A DNA stretch of 41,634 nucleotides from an uncultured Lachnospiraceae bacterium (GCA_910577825.1 CAJTOK010000032.1:1-41634), one strand, 5' to 3'. Positions 16,845 to 25,418 are shown, counted from the stretch's first letter. Program-made: numbers and translations. The notes: a model not told the origin generated them from the sequence alone.

Positions 16845-17465
16845 CTATCGGTTATCATAATAAATACCTGCATTGCAACTATTTTTTAAAAAATAAATAG
16901 CAGCATTTTGTAAGTCTTTTAACTTTTCTGCTTTGTTATTTTTATCGACAGCTTCATTAAAAAGAGCAATAGCCTTTTCCAAATCATACTTCCCACCCTT
17001 AACCAAATATGATATACTTCCTAAATTCGTTATAACTACCATCATTTTTATATTATCATATTTCAATAAAAACTGCACATCTGTTAAAGAAAAATCTGAT
17101 AACGATGGGTGGTTATGCAATACAATTACCACACACTTCTTAACAGAAGAAACTAAATGATATGCAGTTGTATCACTCAATGGGTCTACATTATGTTCAC
17201 CACCAAGTGCAACACCAATATACCTCTCTCCTTGTTCAATTAATTTAGCATTGTCAAGACTATATGTTATTGCCACTTCATTAGAATTGTTTTCTTCTTT
17301 TGATATTTTCAAAACATTTTTTGCTAAATCCCAAAGATTATCATATTCATTTTCTGGGATATCCCTATACTTTATTCTTGGAATTTTATTGATAGCTTCA
17401 TCTGTAATCATAATCTTATGATTACGTTTTTTTGCCATTTCAAGATTATTCAAATTATTATCCAC
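16845..17465 (-). CDS. JAB/MPN-domain protein (putative metalloprotease-like)
   Basis: A 206-residue protein. The centre carries HNHPSLSDFSLTD (about 117-129), which resembles the zinc-binding HxH...S..D signature of JAB/MPN (JAMM) domains. The gap between the second His and the Ser is one residue shorter than the common form. A candidate catalytic Glu is Glu63. JAB domains in bacteria remove isopeptide-linked or short peptide tags, or act in RadC-like and phage or toxin contexts; the substrate here is unknown. I prefer the GTG start at 17465, with AGAGGA six bases upstream, over the TTG at 17471. It is directly followed by a 56-residue gene. Confidence 0.7.
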   Translation of the reverse strand: MDNNLNNLEMAKKRNHKIMITDEAINKIPRIKYRDIPENEYDNLWDLAKNVLKISKEENNSNEVAITYSLDNAKLIEQGERYIGVALGGEHNVDPLSDTTAYHLVSSVKKCVVIVLHNHPSLSDFSLTDVQFLLKYDNIKMMVVITNLGSISYLVKGGKYDLEKAIALFNEAVDKNNKAEKLKDLQNAAIYFLKNSCNAGIYYDNR

Positions 17466-17517
17466 TTCCAATCCTCTTTCTATATCAGTTTAAAAATATA
17501 GCCTTAATTATTTATAA

Positions 17518-17949
17518 TTAAATCCCTGCCATTATATCTTTGCCAAATCCTATAAGCATTGCATCTTTTATTATAAATTGCAAAAGAAGTATTGCAATTC
17601 CAGCGAATATATACCCGTCCCGAAATTTCATATACTGGTATTTCCCTTTTGAAAGAAATGCTATTGTCCCTCTTGCCATAAATACTATATACAATATGCC
17701 ACAGTATGGTACAAAGGGATGGTATCTGAATGATTTTACAAAATGCCCTGTTACAAATGCTGCTACTGCCCTTGTCCCTCCACATCCCGGGCAGTAAAGC
17801 CCTGTAATTTTTTTAAATGTACATGCAGGAATTATATTTTGTATTTTAAACGGAGCCAATGCTGCCAGTGCAATTCCTATGGCAGATACTGACGCAAAGA
17901 CAAGCCCTGCAAGATAAAGTTTATATTCTAATACCTTATTTTGAAGCAT
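17518..17949 (-). CDS. DUF2752 membrane protein
   Basis: A 143-residue membrane protein with about three to four hydrophobic segments. The DUF2752 signature is clear: GLYCPGCGGTRA (51-61) with a CxxC pair, then SFRYHPFVPY. The function is not established. The start lies inside the end of the acylphosphatase gene (22-base overlap), making it the last gene of the run that begins at ffh. Confidence 0.88.
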   Translation of the reverse strand: MLQNKVLEYKLYLAGLVFASVSAIGIALAALAPFKIQNIIPACTFKKITGLYCPGCGGTRAVAAFVTGHFVKSFRYHPFVPYCGILYIVFMARGTIAFLSKGKYQYMKFRDGYIFAGIAILLLQFIIKDAMLIGFGKDIMAGI

Positions 17950-18206
17950 CTTTCCTCCTGTACGGGAATTTCTTTCTGTTCTATGGCATCTATTACAATG
18001 TATCTTCCATTATAAAGCATTGTGATAAAATCATTTATCATATCTTTAGTTCCTTGTATTTCACATTCTACAGTGCCATCATAAAGGTTGCGTACCCATC
18101 CTGACGCTCCAAGGTTTTGTGCTGCATATTCTGCATGGTATCTGAAACCAACGCCTTGCACACGTCCATGGAATATAAGATGTTTTCTTATATAATTTTC
18201 TCTCAA
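17928..18206 (-). CDS. acyP: Acylphosphatase
   Basis: A 92-residue enzyme that hydrolyses acyl phosphates such as acetyl phosphate and carbamoyl phosphate. The active-site loop GRVQGVGFR ends in the catalytic Arg22, and the catalytic Asn40 lies in GWVRNLYDGTVE. Length is typical. The start overlaps the end of apbE by 4 bases and the end overlaps the DUF2752 gene, so it is translated within an operon. Acetyl phosphate is made by the pathway that includes ackA, located elsewhere in the window; any link is inference. Confidence 0.93.
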   Translation of the reverse strand: MRENYIRKHLIFHGRVQGVGFRYHAEYAAQNLGASGWVRNLYDGTVECEIQGTKDMINDFITMLYNGRYIVIDAIEQKEIPVQEERCFKIRY

Positions 18207-19363
18207 TTTTTAATCTCCATTTCTTGAAAACCTTCTGAATAGTGCATTTCCCCGTCTTCTGTAATAAATACTGCATATACGCCACTAAGTGATTCTGCAA
18301 ATTCCATCCCTTTTTCAAGCCCTAATGCAAAGCAGGTTGTAGAAAGTGCATCACCGTCTGTTGATTTTTTTGAAATAATGGTGATTGCTTCCAGCCCGTT
18401 GTTGTATGGATACCCTGTTGACGGGTCTAATATATGGTGGTATATCTTCCCGTCTTTTTTAAAATATCTTTCATATATTCCAGAAGAAACTACTGAGATA
18501 TCTTCTGCCTTTATTGCTGTGATAATTTCATTCCTGTCTGCAAATGGCTGCTGGATTCCTATGCGGAAAGGTGTGCCGTCTGTTTTTTTGCCAATGCACA
18601 GTACATTGCCGCCAAGGTTTATTGTGCCGCTTGTAACCCCGCTGCCTGCAAGGTATTCTTTAAGTTTGTCAGCAATAAAACCTTTGGCAATGGCGCCAAG
18701 CTCTATTCCCATGCCGGGAATTTTTAATACAAGCTGCCCGTCTTTAAGCACTGCATTTTTATAACCTGTAAGTTTTACTGCTTCTTTTATCTGTGAATCT
18801 TCTGGCACTTCCGGATTGTCTGCCATAAATTGCCATAATGAACTTTCAGGCTCTATTGTAATATCAAAGCATCCATCTGATATTTCTGAGTAGTACAGCC
18901 CTTTTTCCAGTATTTCATACAGTATATCTGATACTTCAAATGATATGCTCCCGTCTGTATTTAAGTGGAATGTGGCCTGGTTGCCCGGGTCTGCCAGTTT
19001 TTTAATTCCATCTTCTATAAAACTGGTATCTCCCTTTTTTATCTTTATATCCCTGCCTGCCTTGCTTAAATAGTCTTTATAAGCTTTTTCTATTTCATTT
19101 ATATTATAAAGTTCACTGCCTTTTAATGTCCTGCTAAAAATTTTCTCAAACCCGTTGCACTTTGAAACGCATTTATCAAGCAGTTCTTCACTTCCACCCG
19201 CATACAGGGTTATTGTATAAGTAGTGTTAAATGCAAAACCTGTTTTTACAAGTTCTTTATTACTGCCATGTGGCAGGCCGTCGCCTGTGCCACATCCTGT
19301 TATTAAGACCAGGTTTAAAAGCAATATACAGATATATTTAACTCCTGTTTCCTGTAATTTCAT
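18203..19363 (-). CDS. apbE: FAD:protein FMN transferase (lipoprotein)
   Basis: A 386-residue extracytoplasmic enzyme that attaches FMN from FAD to Thr/Ser of target proteins, such as Rnf and Nqr subunits. A lipoprotein signal ends at LITGC with Cys24. ApbE landmarks follow: CFDITIEPESSLW, GIELGAIAKGFIAD, SGTINLGGNVLC, then HHILDPSTGYPYNN and the metal-site region STDGDALSTTCFALG. The ATG at 19363 is chosen for its GGGAG site and lies 26 bases inside the end of trmD. No Rnf gene is in the window. Its position here displaces rplS, which usually follows trmD. Confidence 0.92.
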   Translation of the reverse strand: MKLQETGVKYICILLLNLVLITGCGTGDGLPHGSNKELVKTGFAFNTTYTITLYAGGSEELLDKCVSKCNGFEKIFSRTLKGSELYNINEIEKAYKDYLSKAGRDIKIKKGDTSFIEDGIKKLADPGNQATFHLNTDGSISFEVSDILYEILEKGLYYSEISDGCFDITIEPESSLWQFMADNPEVPEDSQIKEAVKLTGYKNAVLKDGQLVLKIPGMGIELGAIAKGFIADKLKEYLAGSGVTSGTINLGGNVLCIGKKTDGTPFRIGIQQPFADRNEIITAIKAEDISVVSSGIYERYFKKDGKIYHHILDPSTGYPYNNGLEAITIISKKSTDGDALSTTCFALGLEKGMEFAESLSGVYAVFITEDGEMHYSEGFQEMEIKN

Positions 19364-20114
19364 CTGCAAGCTCCCTTTCTGGCTGTGTAAGCTCTGCACC
19401 TTCAAGTAAATCAGGCCTTAGCAATGCAGTTTTTATTACTGACTGCTCCCTGTACCATTCTGCAAGCTTTTTATGGTTGCCGGATAAAAGCACAGGCGGC
19501 ACTTCTTTGCCACGCCATACAGCAGGCCTTGTATACTGCGGGTATTCCAGCAGATTTCCTGAGAATGATTCTGTCTGCGCAGAGATACAGTTATTTAACA
19601 CACCTGGTACAAGGCGTGATATTGCATCCATCATTACAAGTGCAGGAAGTTCGCCGCCTGTAAGCACGTAATCGCCAATAGAAATATAATCAGTAACTAT
19701 TTCTTCTGTTACACGCTCGTCTATACCTTCATAATGCCCACATAAAAATACCAGGTCATCTTCTTTTGAATACTCTGCCGCAAGTTCCTGGGTAAAAGCC
19801 TTTCCCTGTGGTGTAAGGTATATTACACGTATCCCGGGTGTTTTATGGATAATATTATCCTGCACAGGCTGGCTTTTCTTTATATTGTTACAGATATGCC
19901 TGTAACATAAATATACAGGTTCTGCCTGCATTACCATTCCTGCCCCGCCGCCATATGGATAATCATCTGCCCTGCTATGTTTATTTGTTGCAAAATCCCT
20001 TATATCCACAGCATCTACATTTATATAACCTGCTTTTATTGCCCTGCCTGTTATGCTTTCACCCATTGCGTTATTTATCATATCTGGAAATAGTGTCATA
20101 ACATGGAAATTCAT
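19338..20114 (-). CDS. trmD: tRNA (guanine-N1-)-methyltransferase
   Basis: A 258-residue SPOUT-class enzyme that methylates G37 of tRNAs from S-adenosylmethionine and prevents frameshifting. The start MNFHVMTLFPDM, YGGGAGMVM, the trefoil-knot segments LCGHYEGIDERV and DYVLTGGELPALVMMDA, and length all fit. I place the start at the ATG at 20114, which matches the family N-terminus, rather than a TTG at 20123. It begins one base after rimM ends. Confidence 0.96.
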   Translation of the reverse strand: MNFHVMTLFPDMINNAMGESITGRAIKAGYINVDAVDIRDFATNKHSRADDYPYGGGAGMVMQAEPVYLCYRHICNNIKKSQPVQDNIIHKTPGIRVIYLTPQGKAFTQELAAEYSKEDDLVFLCGHYEGIDERVTEEIVTDYISIGDYVLTGGELPALVMMDAISRLVPGVLNNCISAQTESFSGNLLEYPQYTRPAVWRGKEVPPVLLSGNHKKLAEWYREQSVIKTALLRPDLLEGAELTQPERELADEITGNRS

Positions 20115-20115
20115 T

Positions 20116-20622
20116 TTAATCAAGCAACCCCTTCATTATATGGACTGTAATCCGGTTTTCTTCCATATTTACTTCTTTTACACAGTCAGGTATATCAGGA
20201 AGCAGCACCTCTTTACCCTCATGTATTACTACAAACACAAGGTTTGCGCCTGTTTCCATTACATCTTTTAATATGCCAAAATCTGTGCCGTCATCAGTTA
20301 CTACTTCCATGCCAGCCATATCTGCAATATAACACTCGCCTTCTTTAAGCGGTATTGCATTTTCCCTTGTTACAAATAATTCACAGCCTTTATACTGTTC
20401 TATATCATTTATATTATCAATGCCCTTGAATTTAACTATTACAAGATTTTTAAAAAATCTGGCAGAAGCTATCTCCAGGGTCTTTTTTTCCTTTCCAGTG
20501 TCAAGAATTACTTCTTTAAGGTAAGTATACCTGTCTGGTTCTCCTGTTGTGGGAAATACCTTTACTTCCCCTTTTATGCCATGTGTATTGGCAATTACGC
20601 CAACCCGGAATAAATCTGTCAT
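20116..20622 (-). CDS. rimM: Ribosome maturation factor
   Basis: A 168-residue factor that binds ribosomal protein S19 and helps mature the 16S rRNA 3' domain. The N-terminal RimM domain begins FRVGVIANTHGIKGEVKV, and a PRC-barrel-like C-terminal domain carries KEVLLPDIPDCVKEVN. The ATG at 20622 has GGAGG upstream; a longer frame would run into dyad sequence. It is followed immediately by trmD. Confidence 0.95.
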   Translation of the reverse strand: MTDLFRVGVIANTHGIKGEVKVFPTTGEPDRYTYLKEVILDTGKEKKTLEIASARFFKNLVIVKFKGIDNINDIEQYKGCELFVTRENAIPLKEGECYIADMAGMEVVTDDGTDFGILKDVMETGANLVFVVIHEGKEVLLPDIPDCVKEVNMEENRITVHIMKGLLD

Positions 20623-20641
20623 ATAATCCTCCATTAAATAA

Positions 20642-20688
20642 AAAGCGCCTATACCAGACGGCACAGGCGTATTACCATGGCCTGTGCC
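20642..20688 (-). promoter_or_regulatory. Overlapping dyads between khpA and rimM, possible attenuator
   Basis: A perfect 9-bp dyad, GGCACAGGC (20660-20668) with GCCTGTGCC (20680-20688), overlaps an alternative weaker stem. On the minus strand the second stem pairs CGCCT with AGGCG and is followed by a TTTTT run. The two stems share bases and cannot form together, as in transcription attenuators. No ligand or leader peptide is evident. Confidence 0.4.
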
Positions 20689-20692
20689 ATGG

Positions 20693-20923
20693 CTACTGTC
20701 CTATTTCAACAGTTACTTTCTTATCGGTTCTGGAGGCAGCCGCTTTAACTACTGAACGGATTGCCTTAGCTATGCGCCCCTGCTTTCCAATAACTTTGCC
20801 CATATCATCCTGGGCTACTTTAAGTTCAAAAATAATTTCATTATCTTTTTCAGTCTGTGTTACAGTGACCTCCCCAGGGTGGTCAACAAGTGACTTTGCA
20901 AGAACCTCTATTAATTCTTTCAT
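20693..20923 (-). CDS. khpA: KH-domain RNA-binding protein
   Basis: A 76-residue single type II KH domain. The GxxG loop is GKQG in DDMGKVIGKQGRIAKAIRSV (about 40-59). In Firmicutes KhpA pairs with KhpB and affects RNA metabolism and cell-wall growth. Placement between rpsP and rimM is the conserved one. Confidence 0.95.
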   Translation of the reverse strand: MKELIEVLAKSLVDHPGEVTVTQTEKDNEIIFELKVAQDDMGKVIGKQGRIAKAIRSVVKAAASRTDKKVTVEIGQ

Positions 20924-20965
20924 TACTGTAAACCTCCCCTTTTCCTGCTTTATTATGTGTTAATA

Positions 20966-21205
20966 CTACATAATTCCAGCCTGTTTTAAAAGCTTGCCAG
21001 CTGTTTCAGTAGGCTTTGCGCCATTAGCAAGCCATTTCTTTGCGCTTTCCTCATTAATCTTAAATGCGCTCGGATTCTGGTTCGGGTCATAAGTGCCGAT
21101 TTCTTCAATAAATCTTCCATCTCTTGGAGACCTTGCATCTGCTACTATTATTCTATAAAAAGGCGATTTCTTCTTGCCCATTCTTCTTAACCTGATTTTA
21201 ACCAT
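20966..21205 (-). CDS. rpsP: 30S ribosomal protein bS16
   Basis: A 79-residue ribosomal protein with the canonical MVKIRLRRMGKKKSPFYRI start and VADARSPRDGRFIEEIGTYDP segment. Length is typical. It lies between ffh and khpA with short gaps in the conserved operon. Confidence 0.98.
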   Translation of the reverse strand: MVKIRLRRMGKKKSPFYRIIVADARSPRDGRFIEEIGTYDPNQNPSAFKINEESAKKWLANGAKPTETAGKLLKQAGIM

Positions 21206-21273
21206 TCCTGTTTCACCTCCTTAAAAAGTATTTATATATCTAAATGCTGTGTAAACCAGCATAATGATATGCC

Positions 21274-22626
21274 TTATAAGCCAAATGGCAGTTTAGGGAA
21301 ACCAAACCTGCCCTTTTTCCTGCTCTTGCCAGACATCATCCCTGACATCTGTTTCATCATTTTTTTAGACTGCTCATACTGCTTCATAAGCTTATTGACT
21401 TCTGATATGTCAACCCCTGCACCTTTTGCAATGCGCCTCTTTCTTGAAGGGTTAATTATAGCAGGGTTGCCCCTTTCTTCCAGTGTCATGGAATATATTA
21501 TTGCTTCTATTCCTTTAAACATGCTGTCATCTATTTCAATATCACTTGGAATCCCCATTCCTGGCAACATGCTTAAAATGCTCTGTATGCCGCCCATCTT
21601 CTTCATCTGCCCCATCTGGTCAAGGAAATCGTTAAAGTCAAATTCTGCTTTGCGGAACTTACGCTCCATTTCCTTTGCCTTCTCCTGGTCAAGCTCTGCT
21701 TCTGCCTTTTCAATAAGGGTAAGCACATCGCCCATTCCAAGGATACGTGAAGCCATACGGTCAGGATAAAACTGTTCAAGGTCTGAAAGCTTCTCGCCCA
21801 TGCCTGCATACAGTATAGGGCGTCCTGTTACTGCTTTTATTGAAAGTGCTGCACCGCCCCTGGTATCACCATCAAGCTTTGTAAGTATAACACCGTCAAT
21901 TCCAATCTTATCATTAAATGCAGCCGCAACATTAACTGCATCCTGCCCTGTCATTGCGTCTACAACAAGAAGTGACTGGTCTATGGAAACATTATCTTTT
22001 ATCTCTATAAGCTCTGCCATCATGTCTTCATCAATATGAAGACGCCCTGCTGTATCAATTATAACAACGTTAAAGTTATTCTTTGATGCGTGCTCTATGG
22101 CAGCTTTTGCTATATCTGCAGGCTTATGGCCCTTTCCCATGGAGAAAACTTCAACACCCTGTTTATCGCCGTTGACCTGCAGCTGCTCTATTGCGGCAGG
22201 GCGGTAAATATCACATGCTACAAGAAGCGGCCTGCGGCCTTTGGATTTAAGTTTTCCTGCAATCTTTGCTGTGGTAGTCGTCTTGCCTGCACCCTGCAGC
22301 CCGCACATAAGGACTACTGAAATCTCACTGGAGGGTTTTAACTTAATCTCTGTTGTTTCACTTCCCATAAGATTTACAAGCTCTTCATTAACAAGCTTGA
22401 CTACCATCTGTCCGGGAGTAAGGCTGTTCATAACATCCTGCCCTACAGCTCTTTCCTGCACAGTCTTAGTAAAATTCTTAACTACTTTAAAGTTTACATC
22501 TGCTTCAAGCAATGCCATTTTAACTTCTTTTAATGCAGTCTTTACATCTTCTTCTGTAAGACGCCCTTTACTGCGCAGATTTTTAAAAACATTCTGTAAT
22601 TTTTCAGTAAGGCTGTCGAATGCCAT
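21274..22626 (-). CDS. ffh: Signal recognition particle protein Ffh
   Basis: A 450-residue SRP54 GTPase that binds the SRP RNA and signal sequences and delivers nascent membrane proteins to FtsY. It has the N domain (1-95), a G domain with GLQGAGKTT (109-117), DTAGR and TKLDGDTRGG motifs, and a methionine-rich M domain with the RKRRIAKGAG RNA-binding stretch and a GM-rich tail. It is first in its operon, behind a consensus promoter. The ylxM gene that often precedes ffh is not present here. Confidence 0.98.
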   Translation of the reverse strand: MAFDSLTEKLQNVFKNLRSKGRLTEEDVKTALKEVKMALLEADVNFKVVKNFTKTVQERAVGQDVMNSLTPGQMVVKLVNEELVNLMGSETTEIKLKPSSEISVVLMCGLQGAGKTTTTAKIAGKLKSKGRRPLLVACDIYRPAAIEQLQVNGDKQGVEVFSMGKGHKPADIAKAAIEHASKNNFNVVIIDTAGRLHIDEDMMAELIEIKDNVSIDQSLLVVDAMTGQDAVNVAAAFNDKIGIDGVILTKLDGDTRGGAALSIKAVTGRPILYAGMGEKLSDLEQFYPDRMASRILGMGDVLTLIEKAEAELDQEKAKEMERKFRKAEFDFNDFLDQMGQMKKMGGIQSILSMLPGMGIPSDIEIDDSMFKGIEAIIYSMTLEERGNPAIINPSRKRRIAKGAGVDISEVNKLMKQYEQSKKMMKQMSGMMSGKSRKKGRFGFPKLPFGL

Positions 22627-22663
22627 AGTAACCTCCTTTTAAAACATATCCAGCATAAGAAGC

Positions 22664-22708
22664 ATTATAGTATATGCCAGAAATATTGTCAAGCATTTTT
22701 CTTGACAA
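22664..22708 (-). promoter_or_regulatory. Consensus promoter of the ffh operon with an overlapping dyad
   Basis: On the minus strand, -35 TTGACA (22687-22692) and -10 TATAAT (22664-22669) are both perfect, with a 17-bp spacer. A perfect inverted repeat, TTGTCAAG at 22686-22693 with CTTGACAA at 22701-22708, covers the -35. It may be an operator or the weak end signal of murF upstream. Confidence 0.85.
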
Positions 22709-22713
22709 CTTAA

Positions 22714-24117
22714 TCACATATCCTCCAAAGCTTTTACAACCCTGTCAAATCCCATTGCATGTGAGGCTTTTACAAGTATCTGGCTTCCTTCTTTTACAAT
22801 GCTTTTAAGCATTTTTAATAAATGTTCTGTGTCCTTATAATATAATACATTATGGTTTTCATCTTTGGCAAGTGCACCTTCCACATACTGCGCTGCCAGT
22901 GCCCCTGCACATATTATGCAGTCAATGCCTTTCTGGACAGCGTATGCCCCAATATCAAAGTGCATTATCTTTTCATTAGTGCCAAGTTCAAACATATCAC
23001 CTATTATTGCAGTTTTATATGTCCCTGCACATGACAGTACATCAATGGCAGCCCTCATTGATACAGGGTTTGCATTATAACAGTCATCCATTATTATAAA
23101 TTTGTCTGTTTTTTTAATATTGCTGTGCCCGCCTGCCGGGGTAAAACTGCTTATTCCTGCTGCTATTTCTTCAGCATCCACACCAAGCCCTGCTGCCACA
23201 GCCACAGCAGCAAGGGCATTTACAACCATATGTATTCCTGGTACTGGCACATGCAGGGCAATCCTTTTATCTCCTGCAACAGCATCAAAATATGTGCCTT
23301 CAAGCCCTTTTTGCAAAATATTTTCCGCATAAACATCACAGCCAGCCCCAGTCCCAAAGAAAACTGGCTTTCTGCCATTCACTTCCTTTATCTGTGCAAG
23401 CTTGTCATCATCCCCGTTAAGATATACCATGCCGTCCTTTGCCATTGATGTAAAAATCTCTGTTTTAGCTTTCAGTACACCATCCCTGTCACCAAGGTTT
23501 TCAAGGTGGCACTGCCCTATATTGGTTATAATACATATATCAGGCTTTACTATCTGGCTAAGCCTTGTCATTTCACCAAATCCGCTTATGCCCATTTCTA
23601 CTACTGCCACTTCGTGTTCTTTACGGAGCCTGAATAATGTAAGGGGCACACCTACTTCATTATTAAAATTCCCCTGTGTCTTTAATGTATTAAAATGCCT
23701 TGAAAGAACAGAAGCAACCATTTCTTTGGTTGAAGTCTTGCCAACACTTCCCGTTATTCCTATAATCTTAGTACCACAGGTTATACGGTAAAAGCCTGCA
23801 ATATCCTTTAACGCCTGGTAACATGATTTTACCTGTATAAATACACAGCCCGCAGGCAGCACATCTGTACTGCCTAAGGCCTCCTGTGGTGTTAGTTCTG
23901 AAATACAGCAGACAGCACCGTTATTATATGTCTGCATTATATATTTATTGCCATCTGTACGTGCACCCTTTATAGCTACAAAAAGCCCTCCGCCAGTAAT
24001 GTCCCTGCTGTCTGTTGTTATAGAAGACACTTCTGTATCCTTTACACTTTTATCCCCATAATAAATGCCATTACAAATCATCGCAACCTTTGCTGGTGTT
24101 ATTTGTTCCATATCCAT
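22714..24117 (-). CDS. murF: UDP-MurNAc-tripeptide D-alanyl-D-alanine ligase
   Basis: A 467-residue cytoplasmic Mur ligase that adds D-Ala-D-Ala to the peptidoglycan precursor, using ATP. The P-loop GSVGKTS is at 123-129. QGNFNNEVGVPLTLF, VVEMGISGFGEM and the DDCYNANPVSMRAAIDVL segment identify MurF. It follows ddl, which makes its dipeptide substrate, by 29 bp in the same operon. The start has AGGGGA upstream. Confidence 0.96.
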   Translation of the reverse strand: MDMEQITPAKVAMICNGIYYGDKSVKDTEVSSITTDSRDITGGGLFVAIKGARTDGNKYIMQTYNNGAVCCISELTPQEALGSTDVLPAGCVFIQVKSCYQALKDIAGFYRITCGTKIIGITGSVGKTSTKEMVASVLSRHFNTLKTQGNFNNEVGVPLTLFRLRKEHEVAVVEMGISGFGEMTRLSQIVKPDICIITNIGQCHLENLGDRDGVLKAKTEIFTSMAKDGMVYLNGDDDKLAQIKEVNGRKPVFFGTGAGCDVYAENILQKGLEGTYFDAVAGDKRIALHVPVPGIHMVVNALAAVAVAAGLGVDAEEIAAGISSFTPAGGHSNIKKTDKFIIMDDCYNANPVSMRAAIDVLSCAGTYKTAIIGDMFELGTNEKIMHFDIGAYAVQKGIDCIICAGALAAQYVEGALAKDENHNVLYYKDTEHLLKMLKSIVKEGSQILVKASHAMGFDRVVKALEDM

Positions 24118-24146
24118 AAGTCCCCTGTTGGTTTCATTTATATTTT

Positions 24147-25214
24147 TTAAGCCCCATACTTCTCTAATGAAGCTTTAACTATCTTTTCACATAACTCCCC
24201 GTAGCTTATATTAACTGCCCCTGCTTCCTGTGGGAGAAGGCTTGTTGGTGTCATTCCTGGAAGTGTATTTGCCTCAAGGCAGTATATACTGCCATTTGCA
24301 TCAAGAAGGAAGTCTATCCTTGCATATGCTTCAAGTTTAAGCATATGGTACACCTTCCTGGCATATTCCTGTATCTGGTTACACACACTGCTGCTTATAT
24401 CTGCCGGGCAGACATCATCTGCCATTCCTGGCTGGTACTTTGTCTTATAATCATAAAATCCCTGTTTTGGTATTATTTCAATAACCGGGTAAGCTGTCCC
24501 GTCTACTACGCCGGCTGAAAGTTCCCTTCCTTTTATGTATTCTTCAACAAGAATTTCATCTTCATATTTCAGGGCGGTATTTAATGCCTGCATGTATTCT
24601 TCCTTGTCCTTTGCTATGCTTACGCCAACACTTGAACCGCCACAGCATGGCTTGACAACACATGGGAACATGCCGTCCTTTGGCATTTTTCTTGTACCCA
24701 GCCCTTCTTTGATTTCCTTTTTTGTAACAATAAAACCATATGGCACAGGTATGCCGCCCTCTTTTAAAATCTTTTTGGATATAAACTTATCCATTGCAAG
24801 TGAACTCCCAAATGAACCTGAACCTGTATATTTTATGCCCAGTATGTCAAATGCTGCCTGAAGCCTGCCATTTTCACCATCAGCGCCATGCAGTGCCATA
24901 AATACAATATCTGCCATACGGCATATATTTAAAACATTTGGCCCTAAAAGGCCGCCGCCATCCCCTTTACGCAGCTTCTTGACCTCTTCTATATCAGGGT
25001 CTGTAACATCTATGCCACAGACTTCATCATTTAAAAGGGATTCCTTTTCAAAAATATCTTCTAAAAAAGCCCCCTCTTCACCGTATCCAAAAAAAACATC
25101 AAGCAGAACCGCTTTATGCCCGTTTTTCCTTAATGCGCCACATACACCCTTGCCTGTAACAAGTGAAACTTCCCTTTCTGTACTAATACCTCCAGCTAAA
25201 ACAACAATTTTCAC
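24147..25214 (-). CDS. ddl: D-alanine-D-alanine ligase
   Basis: A 355-residue ATP-grasp enzyme that joins two D-Ala for peptidoglycan synthesis. Features are VVLAGGISTEREVSLVTG at the N-terminus, ALHGADGENGRLQ, the YTGSGSFGSSLAMDK segment, the YDYKTKY omega-loop motif, and EANTLPGMTPTSLLPQ at the C-terminus. The start is a GTG at 25214, set by GGAGGT four bases upstream. D-Ala-D-Ala rather than D-Ala-D-Ser or D-Lac specificity is my reading from the YDYKTKY loop. Confidence 0.95.
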   Translation of the reverse strand: MKIVVLAGGISTEREVSLVTGKGVCGALRKNGHKAVLLDVFFGYGEEGAFLEDIFEKESLLNDEVCGIDVTDPDIEEVKKLRKGDGGGLLGPNVLNICRMADIVFMALHGADGENGRLQAAFDILGIKYTGSGSFGSSLAMDKFISKKILKEGGIPVPYGFIVTKKEIKEGLGTRKMPKDGMFPCVVKPCCGGSSVGVSIAKDKEEYMQALNTALKYEDEILVEEYIKGRELSAGVVDGTAYPVIEIIPKQGFYDYKTKYQPGMADDVCPADISSSVCNQIQEYARKVYHMLKLEAYARIDFLLDANGSIYCLEANTLPGMTPTSLLPQEAGAVNISYGELCEKIVKASLEKYGA

Positions 25215-25266
25215 AATAACCTCCATTCTGCACCGGAATGCTGTTATACTTTTGCTTTCATTTGAT

Positions 25267-25294
25267 ATATTAACACAGGGCAGGAAAAAGTCAA
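25267..25294 (-). promoter_or_regulatory. Probable promoter of ddl-murF
   Basis: On the minus strand, -35 TTGACT (25289-25294), a 16-bp spacer and -10 TAATAT (25267-25272), about 50 bp before the ddl start. Confidence 0.55.
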
Positions 25295-25307
25295 GAAGCA
25301 AGTCCTT

Positions 25308-25373
25308 TTAAAGGCTGGCAATTCCAAATGTGCTCCCATATCCATGGGGCACTTTGGAATTGCCAGCCTTTAA
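25308..25373. repeat. 66-bp near-perfect palindrome, long hairpin
   Basis: Two 21-base arms (25308-25328 and 25353-25373) are exact complements. The stem continues with GTGC/GCAC and CCCAT/ATGGG around an ATCC loop, giving 30 pairs with two single-base bulges. It lies between the end of the NlpC/P60 gene and the ddl promoter. It could end transcription of the upstream operon, but neither strand has the usual T tract after it. Confidence 0.8.
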
Positions 25374-25418
25374 TATCCTGCTGTATTACACAGCCATTAA
25401 AATATGCAAATACAAAAT

